DNA from: Bacteroidota bacterium
GTDB lineage: Bacteria; Bacteroidota; Bacteroidia; Flavobacteriales; Weeksellaceae
Assembly (NCBI GenBank): GCA_023393915.1
Contig: JAEXBS010000006.1
Span: 124,001 to 188,000, forward strand
Direction of reading: 5' to 3'
DNA length: 64,000 bases
In this document: one piece after another, positions 1-7,855 of the stretch
How the letters are laid out: every line of letters begins with the position of its first letter
Position numbering within the stretch: position 1 is the first letter of the stretch
Program-made: the position numbers and the translations under genes
The notes under the pieces: generated by a model
Database searches by the model: none
Seen by the model: the letters and a program-made list of their open reading frames with translations, nothing else
What the model was told of the DNA's origin: nothing

Positions 1-885
1 GTATTCAGTGTAACCAATCCCCAGCCTTTATTAATTCTATTAGCTATATTTAAAAGACTAAAGAAATTTCATTGGACTTTATTAGTTCATGATGTTTTCC
101 CAGAAAACGCTGTTGCTGCAGGCATAATCTCAAATGAAAAAGGTTTAAAGTATAGATTGATAAAGAAGTTGTTTGATTTCGGTTATAGGTCTGCAGATCA
201 ACTTATTGTTCTTGGTCGAGATATGGATGATGTAGTTAGATCCAAAGTGGGACCCAATTGTGAAATAATTGTAATAGAAAATTGGGCTGAAGATCAAATT
301 TTGGAATATCATACAAATTCTTCAATTGATTTTCAAAAGAAAAATAAACCTATTGTTTTTCAATACGCTGGCAATGTTGGACGAGTACAAGGACTACAAG
401 AAATTATAGAATTAGCAAATCGAATTGATAATCCATCTGTATCATTTCAAATAGTTGGAGATGGGCCGGTGAAGGATGAGCTTGTGAAATATGTCGAAGA
501 TAATGATATGCGAAATGTTAGCTTTAGCGGTAGTTTTCCAAGGAACCAACAGATTGAAATACTAGAACAAGCTGACATATCAATTATAAGTCTGGGTAAA
601 GATATGTATGGATTAGGAGTTCCATCCAAAACTTATAATATCATGGCTGCAGGCAAACCGATACTTTTTATTGGTCCCAGTAATAGTGAGATTGACCGAG
701 TTGTTAATGAAAGTAGAATTGGATTTTCATTCAACCCTAATAATAAATGCGACTTAGAGAAATTCTTCAATGATTTTAAAATTGATAGAACTGAATTAGA
801 ATTGATGGGGGAACGGGCTCGTACTTTAGTCAAATCTCATTATACGGAGGAAATTATTCTTAAAAAGTTCATGAAGGTTTTGTAA
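1..885 (+). CDS. Glycosyltransferase family 4 (group 1), 5' end missing
   Basis: The frame is open from the first base of the window, so the true start lies outside; 294 residues are visible. It is a GT-B fold retaining glycosyltransferase of the WcaI/WbuB type that adds a sugar from a nucleotide-sugar donor to a lipid-linked oligosaccharide on the cytoplasmic face of the membrane. Visible signs are the start of the C-terminal Rossmann domain (FQYAGNVGRVQGL, about residue 120) and the donor-site segment GLGVPSKTYNIMAAGKPI at about residues 203-220. An in-frame ATG at 157 is internal to the fold. The following genes are all polysaccharide genes, which supports an O-antigen or capsule role. The exact sugar cannot be predicted. 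Confidence 0.88.
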   Translation, partial: VFSVTNPQPLLILLAIFKRLKKFHWTLLVHDVFPENAVAAGIISNEKGLKYRLIKKLFDFGYRSADQLIVLGRDMDDVVRSKVGPNCEIIVIENWAEDQILEYHTNSSIDFQKKNKPIVFQYAGNVGRVQGLQEIIELANRIDNPSVSFQIVGDGPVKDELVKYVEDNDMRNVSFSGSFPRNQQIEILEQADISIISLGKDMYGLGVPSKTYNIMAAGKPILFIGPSNSEIDRVVNESRIGFSFNPNNKCDLEKFFNDFKIDRTELELMGERARTLVKSHYTEEIILKKFMKVL

Positions 886-1003
886 ACTTATAACTTTTTT
901 TATTTGAAGGATCATTTTCTTGGTATTGTTGTATCATAGTTTTTTTAAGATGGCAATAAATGACATAATGTGAGGCAATAATATATACGTTGAAGAATAA
1001 ATT

Positions 1004-1903
1004 ATGAAAATACTAGTTTTTGGAAGTAGTGGATTTCTCGGAAATGTAATTAGCAACTTTTTCGCAGGTGAACATGAAGTAGTTAAAGCAGACCTGCGGA
1101 GGGGAATTGATAAGCTAGATTTAAATGTGGATATAATTATAAATTGTATTGGGAAGACATCTGATTCAAATGATTCTTCTTTCTCCAGTTATTATAGTGC
1201 AAATGTTGATACAGTTAAGCAAGTATTTGATTATTTCTTAAAATCTAATGCCACAAAGTTTATTCATTTTAGTAGTATTGCTGCAATAGAAGAATTGTCT
1301 TCTAATGTTGTACTTAATGAAGAGAGTCCCAGTAATTCAAAATCACATTATGGAAAGTCTAAACGAGAAGCTGAAGTTTTTTTATTAAGTCAAACTGTTG
1401 CTTTGGATAAGAAAGTGATTATTTTAAGACCTCCCAGAATTCATGGGCCAAATGATCAAGGAACAATAAGACAATTATACGATTTTGTTAAAAAATTACC
1501 TTATCCATTCTATTCCTTTCAGAATTCACGAAGTTTTTTGTCCATTGATAATTTACTTTTTTTAATTAATAAGATTATTTTTTCTGAGAAAATTAAGTTT
1601 GGAATATATAATGTAAGTGACGATGAACCGATGTCTACAAATTTCATTATTGACACAATAGAAACTGTGGAAGACCGAAAAATATATAAGCTAAAAATTC
1701 CTACTAAAGTTTTCTTAGCCTTGGGATCATTGACGGAAAGAATTGGTATTTCAAAAATTAATCAGATAATTCAGAAGATGACATCCTCCAACGTAATTTC
1801 AAATACTAAAATTAAGGAAGCTTTGGGAATTGATAAATTACCACTTTCAGCAGAAGAGGGTTTAAGAAAAACAATTCGTAGTTTTACAAAAAACAAATCA
1901 TGA
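1004..1903 (+). CDS. NAD-dependent epimerase/dehydratase (extended SDR)
   Basis: A 299-residue extended short-chain dehydrogenase/reductase acting on a nucleotide sugar. The N-terminus carries the dinucleotide-binding glycine motif (GSSGFLG, residues 7-13), and the catalytic YxxxK pair is Y116/K120 in HYGKSK. Proteins of this type beside a small phosphoglycosyl transferase are often 4-reductases or 4-epimerases of UDP-QuiNAc/FucNAc synthesis (WbpV/WbjF-like); that assignment is inference. Its stop overlaps the next gene by 4 bp (ATGA), so the two are probably translationally coupled. Confidence 0.85.
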   Translation: MKILVFGSSGFLGNVISNFFAGEHEVVKADLRRGIDKLDLNVDIIINCIGKTSDSNDSSFSSYYSANVDTVKQVFDYFLKSNATKFIHFSSIAAIEELSSNVVLNEESPSNSKSHYGKSKREAEVFLLSQTVALDKKVIILRPPRIHGPNDQGTIRQLYDFVKKLPYPFYSFQNSRSFLSIDNLLFLINKIIFSEKIKFGIYNVSDDEPMSTNFIIDTIETVEDRKIYKLKIPTKVFLALGSLTERIGISKINQIIQKMTSSNVISNTKIKEALGIDKLPLSAEEGLRKTIRSFTKNKS

Positions 1904-2451
1904 GAAGACTTTTCGACTTTTTTTCATCTTTAGTTGGATGCATTATTTTATTACCGGTAGGCTTAGTACTCTATATAATTGGGTTATTTGATACTGGGTC
2001 ACCCATATTTAAACAGAAGCGCGTAGGGAAGAATAAAGAACCTTTCACTTTGTATAAGTTTAGAACAATGAACGTGAATGCAAAATCTGTTGCAACGCAT
2101 TTAGCAAATCAGAGTGAGATTACAAAATTTGGTGCTTTTCTGCGCAGAACAAAACTCGATGAGCTTCCACAACTGATCAATGTGGTGAAAGGGGATATGA
2201 GCTTAGTTGGCCCTCGTCCCAATCTGTTTAATCAAACCGAGCTTATTGAAGAAAGAGATAAGCAAGGTGTTTATAATGCTACTCCAGGTATTACAGGATT
2301 AGCCCAAATTCAAGAGATCGATATGTCTACACCAAAGTTACTTGCAGAAACAGATGCTGAAATGCTTCGTGATTTAAATTTCAGCAAATATCTAAAGTAT
2401 ATTTTTGCAACTGTAGGTGGTAAGGGGCAGGGTGATAGAATAGTAAAATAG
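1900..2451 (+). CDS. Undecaprenyl-phosphate sugar phosphotransferase (PglC-like)
   Basis: A 183-residue monotopic phosphoglycosyl transferase that moves a sugar-1-phosphate onto undecaprenyl phosphate and so starts repeat-unit assembly. One N-terminal membrane segment (about residues 8-28) is followed by the family core: KQKRVGKNKEPF, the YKFRTM segment, the LRRTKLDELPQL block with the catalytic Asp-Glu, and VGPRP. Length matches the minimal PglC class rather than the long WbaP class. The ATG overlaps the stop of the preceding epimerase gene, so the pair likely defines the first sugar of the repeat unit. Confidence 0.9.
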   Translation: MRRLFDFFSSLVGCIILLPVGLVLYIIGLFDTGSPIFKQKRVGKNKEPFTLYKFRTMNVNAKSVATHLANQSEITKFGAFLRRTKLDELPQLINVVKGDMSLVGPRPNLFNQTELIEERDKQGVYNATPGITGLAQIQEIDMSTPKLLAETDAEMLRDLNFSKYLKYIFATVGGKGQGDRIVK

Positions 2452-2473
2452 AAACTTGAGATAGAATTTCAAA

Positions 2474-3019
2474 GTGAATCTTGTTCCAACTCCTTTAAGT
2501 AATTGTTTCATCCTCGAACCAACATTATTCGAAGACGAACGCGGTTACTTCTATGAGAAATACAATCAATCTAGATTCGAATCCCTAACAGGATTAAACG
2601 GTCATTTCGTTCAAGACAATGTATCCAAATCCACTTATGGTGTAGTCCGGGGAATTCACCTGCAAAAAGGTAATCACGCTCAAGCAAAACTTGTCTCTTG
2701 CTTAGAAGGAGTGGTTTGGGATGTGGCGGTTGATCTTAGGAAGAATTCTCCCACATTTGGAAAATGGTTTGGAGTGGAATTGTCAGGTGAGAATAAATTA
2801 CAGTTTTATATCCCAAGAGGATTTGGCCATGGTTTCTCAGTATTAAGTGAAACTGCTGTATTTTCTTATAAGTGCGATAACTACTATAACAAAGAATCAG
2901 AGGGTGGAATCCTATGGAATGATCCAGATCTCAATATTGACTGGAAAATTCCAGAAAAGGAAGCGATAATTTCTGAAAAAGATAAAAATCAACTTACCTT
3001 TGCTTTAGGTAACTTTTAA
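2474..3019 (+). CDS. rfbC: dTDP-4-dehydrorhamnose 3,5-epimerase
   Basis: A 181-residue cupin-fold epimerase converting dTDP-4-dehydro-6-deoxyglucose to the L-lyxo form, the third step of dTDP-L-rhamnose synthesis. Family marks are FEDERGYFYE near the N-terminus, the catalytic histidine in VRGIHLQ, and YIPRGFGHGFSVLS. The start is GTG at 2474; the protein begins at the expected family position and no in-frame ATG lies nearby. It lies 22 bp after the sugar transferase. A hairpin with a T-run follows it before rfbB. Confidence 0.95.
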   Translation: MNLVPTPLSNCFILEPTLFEDERGYFYEKYNQSRFESLTGLNGHFVQDNVSKSTYGVVRGIHLQKGNHAQAKLVSCLEGVVWDVAVDLRKNSPTFGKWFGVELSGENKLQFYIPRGFGHGFSVLSETAVFSYKCDNYYNKESEGGILWNDPDLNIDWKIPEKEAIISEKDKNQLTFALGNF

Positions 3020-3047
3020 ATCACTACTTTGTTAGTGATTTTTTTAT
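3019..3047 (+). terminator. Rho-independent terminator-like hairpin between rfbC and rfbB
   Basis: An 8-bp perfect stem (AATCACTA at 3019-3026, TAGTGATT at 3033-3040) with a 6-nt loop is followed directly by a T-run at 3041-3045. The stem is AT-rich, so termination may be partial. It begins at the last base of rfbC and ends 13 bases before the rfbB start, so it may attenuate transcription into rfbB. Confidence 0.6.
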
Positions 3048-3059
3048 TTCAATAATATA

Positions 3060-4124
3060 ATGGATTCAATTGTTATTACTGGAGGAGCAGGGTTTATTGG
3101 CTCTCATGTTATTAGAGAGTTTATCACTCGTCTACCTAATACTACAATTATTAATCTTGACTTCTTAACCTATGCGGGGAATCTAGAAAGCTTGAAGGAT
3201 GTAGATGATTTACCTAATTATCGTTTTGAATGGGTGGACATCAATGAGCCAGAACAAATCCGAGCGGTTTTTGAAAAATATAACCCCGATGCTGTAATTC
3301 ACCTAGCGGCAGAGTCTCATGTGGATCGTAGTATTTCAGATCCAAATGCTTTTATCAATACTAATGTGGTGGGTACAGCAAACTTACTCAATATTTGTAG
3401 GGAGTTTTGGGATATAGACTCTAATCATACCCACGGAAATTTCCCAGAAGGACCAAGAAAGAATTTATTCTATCATATTTCAACCGATGAGGTCTATGGA
3501 ACCTTAGGAGAAGATGGTTATTTCACAGAAGAAACACCTTATGATCCGAAATCTCCATATTCAGCTAGCAAAGCTGCTTCAGATCATTTAGTAAGAGCCT
3601 ACGGAAATACCTATGGTCTTCCTTTTATTATTTCAAATTGTTCTAATAATTACGGACCTAATCAGTTTCCAGAAAAGCTTATACCTCTTTGTATTTCAAA
3701 TATAATTGAAGAGAAGGAACTACCTATCTACGGAGATGGAAAGTATACAAGAGATTGGCTCTATGTAGAAGATCATGCTAAAGCCATCTTTCAACTATTT
3801 CATGAGGCAAGAACAGGAGAAACTTATAATATTGGTGGACATAACGAATGGACCAATATTGATCTTATAAGAGAACTCATAAAGCAAATGGATCAGAAAC
3901 TAGGAAGAGAAGAAGGATTCACTGAAAAGTTAATCACATTTGTTAAAGACAGACCTGGACACGATAAACGCTATGCGATCGATGCTAGTAAGCTAGGAAA
4001 CGATTTAGGTTGGAAACCCTCCGTTACGTTTGAAGAAGGTCTTTCTAAAACCATAGATTGGTATTTGGAGAATAAAGAGTGGTTAGAGAATATTAAGACG
4101 GGGAAGTACCAAATGAAAAATTGA
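3060..4124 (+). CDS. rfbB: dTDP-glucose 4,6-dehydratase
   Basis: A 354-residue extended SDR enzyme that makes dTDP-4-dehydro-6-deoxy-D-glucose, the second step of dTDP-L-rhamnose synthesis. Visible are the NAD-binding motif GGAGFIG (residues 8-14), the STDEVYG active-site block around residues 140-147, and the catalytic pair Y167/K171 in YSASK. Length is normal. About 385 bp matching its 3' end recur in degenerate form at 5645-6030. rfbA lies 16 kb away and rfbD is not in the window, so the rhamnose genes are dispersed here. Confidence 0.97.
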   Translation: MDSIVITGGAGFIGSHVIREFITRLPNTTIINLDFLTYAGNLESLKDVDDLPNYRFEWVDINEPEQIRAVFEKYNPDAVIHLAAESHVDRSISDPNAFINTNVVGTANLLNICREFWDIDSNHTHGNFPEGPRKNLFYHISTDEVYGTLGEDGYFTEETPYDPKSPYSASKAASDHLVRAYGNTYGLPFIISNCSNNYGPNQFPEKLIPLCISNIIEEKELPIYGDGKYTRDWLYVEDHAKAIFQLFHEARTGETYNIGGHNEWTNIDLIRELIKQMDQKLGREEGFTEKLITFVKDRPGHDKRYAIDASKLGNDLGWKPSVTFEEGLSKTIDWYLENKEWLENIKTGKYQMKN

Positions 4125-4227
4125 TTATATTAGGTGATTGATTTAGAGTGTTAGCGAGAAAGTTAGTTGGACGTCTTGAAGTTGTGCGGTTTGCGAGACA
4201 GCTGGAACTAATACTCTCAAATAAGCT

Positions 4228-4296
4228 CCATAGCACTCAGAAGTTAAAATTTAATAGATTGATTATCATATCATATGAAAATTAGTTGTGCTATGG
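4228..4296. repeat. 9-bp perfect inverted repeat with 51-nt spacer downstream of rfbB
   Basis: CCATAGCAC at 4228-4236 is the exact reverse complement of GTGCTATGG at 4288-4296. It lies in the 273-bp gap between rfbB and the toxin-antitoxin-chaperone set, where no gene is seen. It could be a remnant of a mobile-element end or a long-range RNA hairpin; no function is supported. Confidence 0.4.
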
Positions 4297-4330
4297 CATT
4301 ACTAAAATACTTAATTAGATAATTTTTTTG

Positions 4331-4338
4331 TAAATTTG
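4331..4338 (+). promoter_or_regulatory. Candidate -7 element for the antitoxin-chaperone-toxin operon
   Basis: TAAATTTG fits the Bacteroidota -7 consensus TAnnTTTG and lies about 60 bp before the ATG at 4398. No convincing -33 TTG was picked out, so this is a weak call from sequence pattern and position only. Confidence 0.4.
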
Positions 4339-4397
4339 TATAATATTTATGAGATAGGTATTATATTTGAATGTCTATTTTTTCAATAATACTAAAT

Positions 4398-4637
4398 ATG
4401 AAAACAAACTTTGAATTACTGAAGGAATATTTGAAAAATACACCGAAAGATGTATTACTTAGGGAGTGGGAGCAGACAAAAAAATTAGACGAAATTGGTA
4501 TTCCAGCTAAAAGTTTTTTGCGTTTTTGTGAAACAACTTTTAAAATAAGGAATTTACAAGCGCCCTGGACAGGTAGAAAATTCAATCAAATACAGAATCC
4601 GGAGTTTAACTTCGGATTTTTTAGTACTAATTATTAA
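4398..4637 (+). CDS. Small hypothetical protein, probable antitoxin of a TAC-like module
   Basis: A 79-residue protein when started at ATG 4398 (an upstream in-frame ATG at 4371 would add nine hydrophobic residues). I do not recognise the family. It is soluble and mostly helical, with a charged N-terminal half (LLKEYLKNTP, LLREWEQTKK) and an aromatic/basic C-terminus ending in FGFFSTNY. It is the first of three tightly spaced genes, followed after 8 bp by a SecB-like chaperone and then an ADP-ribosyltransferase-like protein. In toxin-antitoxin-chaperone modules the antitoxin is small and has a C-terminal chaperone-addiction tail, so the antitoxin role is inferred from position and size. Confidence 0.6.
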   Translation: MKTNFELLKEYLKNTPKDVLLREWEQTKKLDEIGIPAKSFLRFCETTFKIRNLQAPWTGRKFNQIQNPEFNFGFFSTNY

Positions 4638-4645
4638 TAACTTAT

Positions 4646-5056
4646 ATGGTAACGCAAGCAGTTTTTTCATTAGAACATTATTTATTTGATAAGGTTTATA
4701 TTAATTTGGAAAACTATAATACAAATGAATTTCGTATAGAGTTTGAGCCCTCGGGAGTTTTTCATAAAGATGAAAAAGTATTTAAACTTAATTTTAGTTT
4801 TTCAGCGACCTGCGATGAAATGATTGATAGTTTTGTTTCTATTAATTGTTTAGCAGATTTTCAATTTAAAGATGTAAATAAATTAGAAGATATCCCTCCT
4901 TATTTTTATAGAAATTGTATTGCAATTCTTTTTCCATTTCTTAGAGGATTCGTTAGCATGGTTACAATTCAAGCGAATGTTCCGCCAATCTTATTACCAA
5001 CAATGAATTTGACTTCTTTGGAAAAACCTTTGACTGATAACACTTCTGAAAAGTAA
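4646..5056 (+). CDS. SecB-like chaperone (probable TAC-module chaperone)
   Basis: A 136-residue protein resembling SecB: beta-strand-rich N-terminal half, then the YFYRNCIAILFPFLRGFVS segment and ANVPPILLPTMNL near the C-terminus, which match the conserved SecB core (Y-N-A-I-A-x-L-F-P-y-x-R and the P-P-i-n-f/l region). Housekeeping SecB is usually absent from Bacteroidota, and this copy is sandwiched between a small gene and a toxin-like gene, which is how solitary SecB-like chaperones of toxin-antitoxin-chaperone systems occur (M. tuberculosis HigBA-Rv1957; the CmdTAC phage-defence system). It probably binds the 79-residue protein upstream. The toxin gene starts 6 bp after its stop, in the same frame. 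Confidence 0.82.
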   Translation: MVTQAVFSLEHYLFDKVYINLENYNTNEFRIEFEPSGVFHKDEKVFKLNFSFSATCDEMIDSFVSINCLADFQFKDVNKLEDIPPYFYRNCIAILFPFLRGFVSMVTIQANVPPILLPTMNLTSLEKPLTDNTSEK

Positions 5057-5062
5057 AAAGTC

Positions 5063-5629
5063 TTGAAAAAGCTTTATCAAACGTTAGAAGACAGAGGCAA
5101 TCCTGATGAGGTTCAAGATTGTGGACCTTTCAGATGTAGAACTGATAATGCGTGGTTAGGTGAGGGCTATTATTTTTGGGAATATTTTATTGAATTAGCT
5201 CACTTTTGGGGTCAAAATTGTCGTTATTCGAATTATATTATATGTGAAGCCACAGCGAACTTAAATGATAATAATTGCTATGATTTAGTTGACAATTTTA
5301 ATCATATACAAGATTTCAAGAATATATTTCAATTAATGACAGATGAGGGTCTTGTCAACGAAAAAACTACTGTTAGACGTATTATAAGCTTTATGCAGGC
5401 AAAAGGACTTTTTCAACATTCTGCAATTAGAGTTGTTGGAACAAACAGTATTGCTGGAAAAGAAAAGAACGAACAGTTTACACAGAGAGTTAGGTTTGAT
5501 AATAAACTACCAGCGTTTTTGGATCTAATTCCACCAATTCAAATTTGTATTTTGAATATTGCAAATGTTTCTTTAAATGATTATTCAATTGTATATCCCG
5601 ATATTTATGTTCAAGGATACGTTGTTTGA
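5063..5629 (+). CDS. ADP-ribosyltransferase-like toxin candidate
   Basis: A 188-residue protein starting with TTG at 5063, two codons after the chaperone stop in the same frame. The N-terminus (KKLYQTLEDRG) and the segment WLGEGYYFWEYFIELAHFWG at about residues 31-50 resemble the LYHGT and LGxGFYFTE blocks of the ADP-ribosyltransferase fold, with an aromatic at the H-Y-E tyrosine position; the following YIICEA resembles the next core strand. The canonical His of motif 1 is not obvious. By context this would be the toxin of a CmdT-like module that modifies RNA or protein on phage infection; both fold and function are inference. Confidence 0.62.
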   Translation: MKKLYQTLEDRGNPDEVQDCGPFRCRTDNAWLGEGYYFWEYFIELAHFWGQNCRYSNYIICEATANLNDNNCYDLVDNFNHIQDFKNIFQLMTDEGLVNEKTTVRRIISFMQAKGLFQHSAIRVVGTNSIAGKEKNEQFTQRVRFDNKLPAFLDLIPPIQICILNIANVSLNDYSIVYPDIYVQGYVV

Positions 5630-5644
5630 TTTTTGAGATTCCCC

Positions 5645-6030
5645 AGGTACATAAGAGAATGACTCTATGAAGAAGATCATGCTAAAGCGATCTTTTAAAT
5701 ATTTCATGAGGCAAATACAGAAAAAACTTATAATAATGGTGGACTTAACGAATGGTGCAATATTGATCTAATATGAGTATAATACATAAAACATATAGAT
5801 CAGAATCTAGGAAATGAAGAGGGATTCTCTGAAAAGTTAATTTCATTTTTAATGATAGACCTAGGTAAGATAAGCGCTATGCAATCGATGCCACAAAGCT
5901 AGGAAAGGATTTGGGCTGGAAACTCTAAGTTACATTTGAAGAAGGCTTATCTAAGACGATAGATTGGTATTTGGAGAATAGAGAATGGCTAGATAATATT
6001 AAGACGGGGAAATACAAGATGAAAAAATGA
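5645..6030 (+). pseudogene. Degenerate copy of the rfbB 3' end
   Basis: About 385 bp align by eye with rfbB from about 3745 to its stop at 4124. Shared stretches include GAAGATCATGCTAAAG, TTTCATGAGGCAA, GATTGGTATTTGGAGAATA and the end AAGACGGGGAA. The copy has in-frame stops and small indels, so it is not expressed as rfbB. Similarity continues about 15 bp past the stop (TTATATTAGG). Together with intact rfbB it brackets the antitoxin-chaperone-toxin genes. Confidence 0.93.
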
Positions 6031-6238
6031 TTATATTAGGTTATTATTTAGTAGGGTTCAGGAAAGGAATAGTTGTTCGGTGTTTAACCGATGTGTTTTA
6101 ATTGGAAATCATGGCAAAAGAGACTCTGAAATGCTTAATTGACATTGATATTCAAATAAATTCAGTTGGATATTTCAGTTAGGAAATAATCACAAGTGGT
6201 CTAGTAATATCGAGTTATTTTAAATTTCTCTGAATTAA

Positions 6239-6787
6239 TTGTATATATCATTGGGTAATGTGATTTTCATAGGAGGTATTCACGGAGTTGGTAAAAGTAC
6301 AATTTGCCAACATATTTGTCGTGAACTGAATATGGAATACTTATCGGCAAGTGAGCTACTAAAATGGAATGAGCTAAATAAAGATGTAAAAAATAAAAAA
6401 GTTACAGATATTCCCTTCACACAAAGCAGGCTTGTCACTGGATTAAAAAGCACTCTTCAGAAAGACAAGAATTACGTATTAGACGGACACTATTGTTTGT
6501 TCAACAAGGACAATGAAGTTGAAAATATTTCAGTGGATACATTTAAGAAAGTTCGTCCAATAGCATTAGTTCTTATTGTAGGAGATGTAAAAGAAATTAA
6601 GAACCGACTAGAAGCAAGGGATAACAAACCATATGAACATGAACTTTTGGAGAATTTGCAGAACAATGAATTAGCTTATTCAGAATCCTTGTCAGATATT
6701 TTGAATATCCCATTATATATTGGCAAAAATGATGATTACTTTAATATTCTAGATTCGCTTAATAAAGTAATCAAACAGACTAATTAG
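6239..6787 (+). CDS. P-loop ATPase/kinase-like protein (first gene of a four-gene operon)
   Basis: A 182-residue single-domain P-loop protein. The Walker A motif GGIHGVGKST is at residues 12-21 counted from TTG 6239; alternative starts are TTG 6251 and GTG 6260, all in frame. The rest resembles nucleoside/adenylate kinase folds: a DGHYCLF segment near residue 81, hydrophobic ALVLIVGD strand around residues 102-109, and a lid-like RLEARDNK segment. It probably phosphorylates a small molecule or nucleic-acid end; the substrate is unknown. It is 9 bp from the next gene, and four genes follow at gaps of 9, 3 and -23 bp. Confidence 0.7.
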   Translation: MYISLGNVIFIGGIHGVGKSTICQHICRELNMEYLSASELLKWNELNKDVKNKKVTDIPFTQSRLVTGLKSTLQKDKNYVLDGHYCLFNKDNEVENISVDTFKKVRPIALVLIVGDVKEIKNRLEARDNKPYEHELLENLQNNELAYSESLSDILNIPLYIGKNDDYFNILDSLNKVIKQTN

Positions 6788-6796
6788 TACAACACA

Positions 6797-7852
6797 ATGG
6801 AAAACTCTTTCTTCATATTTACAGATAAACAAAATCACATTGTATTAGAGCGGTTTCATATATGTACTTGGGAGTTTAATAATAACAGCTCATTAGTTGA
6901 GTTTGGTTTTGAAGTATCTAAAGACTCGATAAAGGATAATAGTCTAAATATTTCCCTTTTTATCCCCTGGGTTTCAAAAGATTGCGAAACAAAAGATTTA
7001 TATGAAAAATTGAGTGTTACTCAAAATAGTCGTTTTATTTTTAATGATGCTGTTATCAACACGGTTTCATTAGACGGAGGAAGAAACAATTCAGGTGTTA
7101 TTCATAAATTCAGCGGAAGAAATGAACTTTGTATTTTGCCCGCAACAGTTGAAATCAAAGAAAATAATTTTGTTTCAGCTACTTTAGATCTCCAATCATA
7201 TAATGATTATGATCAAGAATCCAAGCCGAACATATATTTTCGTTTTTGGATTAAGCCGTCTGCACCTTATATCTCAATGAGAAAAAAAGGAATAAGTAAA
7301 TCTACAATCATTTATGATATTAAGGTTAACGAACGCAGAAATATTCCAGATTGCAAAGTTTCATATTTCATTGATAAAGCTTTATGTGAAATAAAGACTT
7401 GTTTTTCGTTTAACATCGTACCCAATAAATACGATATTGTATTCTTTGATAACTCTTCCTTGAAGAATGTAAGAACTTTAGAGTATGATTCCTTTAATAA
7501 ATATTTAGGCGACAAGAGAGTAAAAAAAGACGAGCTAATTGTTGTATTTAATAAAAAACAAAATTCAGAATCATTTACGTTTTTTTCTATATACTCAATG
7601 GAAAGAATCGGAATAGGTCAGTTTGCATTAGCAATTCTCATTAATATCATTTGTGGTATTTTACTTTTTATACCAGCATATAGAAAATCATTCAACCCCG
7701 AACTTTTGTTTTCGCAGGTTTGGTCGAAATTACCGATTGAAATATTTTTTGCATTTGGATTGGCTACATTAACATTCCTATATTTCTTTTTTCCATCGCT
7801 TCAAAGCATATGGAAAAGAATATTAGATTTAGTGAAAAACAAAAAAAGATAA
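6797..7852 (+). CDS. Unknown protein with two C-terminal membrane helices
   Basis: A 351-residue protein that I do not recognise. Residues 1 to about 265 are soluble and beta-strand rich. Two strong hydrophobic segments follow at about 275-297 and 312-335, then a short basic tail (LVKNKKR). No signal peptide is seen, so the N-domain is probably cytosolic, anchored by a C-terminal hairpin. Its place in a compact operon with a kinase-like protein, a PIN-GNAT protein and an ASCH protein suggests a membrane-attached sensor or effector; this is inference. Confidence 0.6.
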   Translation: MENSFFIFTDKQNHIVLERFHICTWEFNNNSSLVEFGFEVSKDSIKDNSLNISLFIPWVSKDCETKDLYEKLSVTQNSRFIFNDAVINTVSLDGGRNNSGVIHKFSGRNELCILPATVEIKENNFVSATLDLQSYNDYDQESKPNIYFRFWIKPSAPYISMRKKGISKSTIIYDIKVNERRNIPDCKVSYFIDKALCEIKTCFSFNIVPNKYDIVFFDNSSLKNVRTLEYDSFNKYLGDKRVKKDELIVVFNKKQNSESFTFFSIYSMERIGIGQFALAILINIICGILLFIPAYRKSFNPELLFSQVWSKLPIEIFFAFGLATLTFLYFFFPSLQSIWKRILDLVKNKKR

Positions 7853-7855
7853 ACT

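Noticed and set aside
4646..5056. Housekeeping SecB export chaperone
   Set aside because: Its tight linkage with a small gene and a toxin-like gene, and general absence of SecB from this phylum, favour a TAC chaperone.
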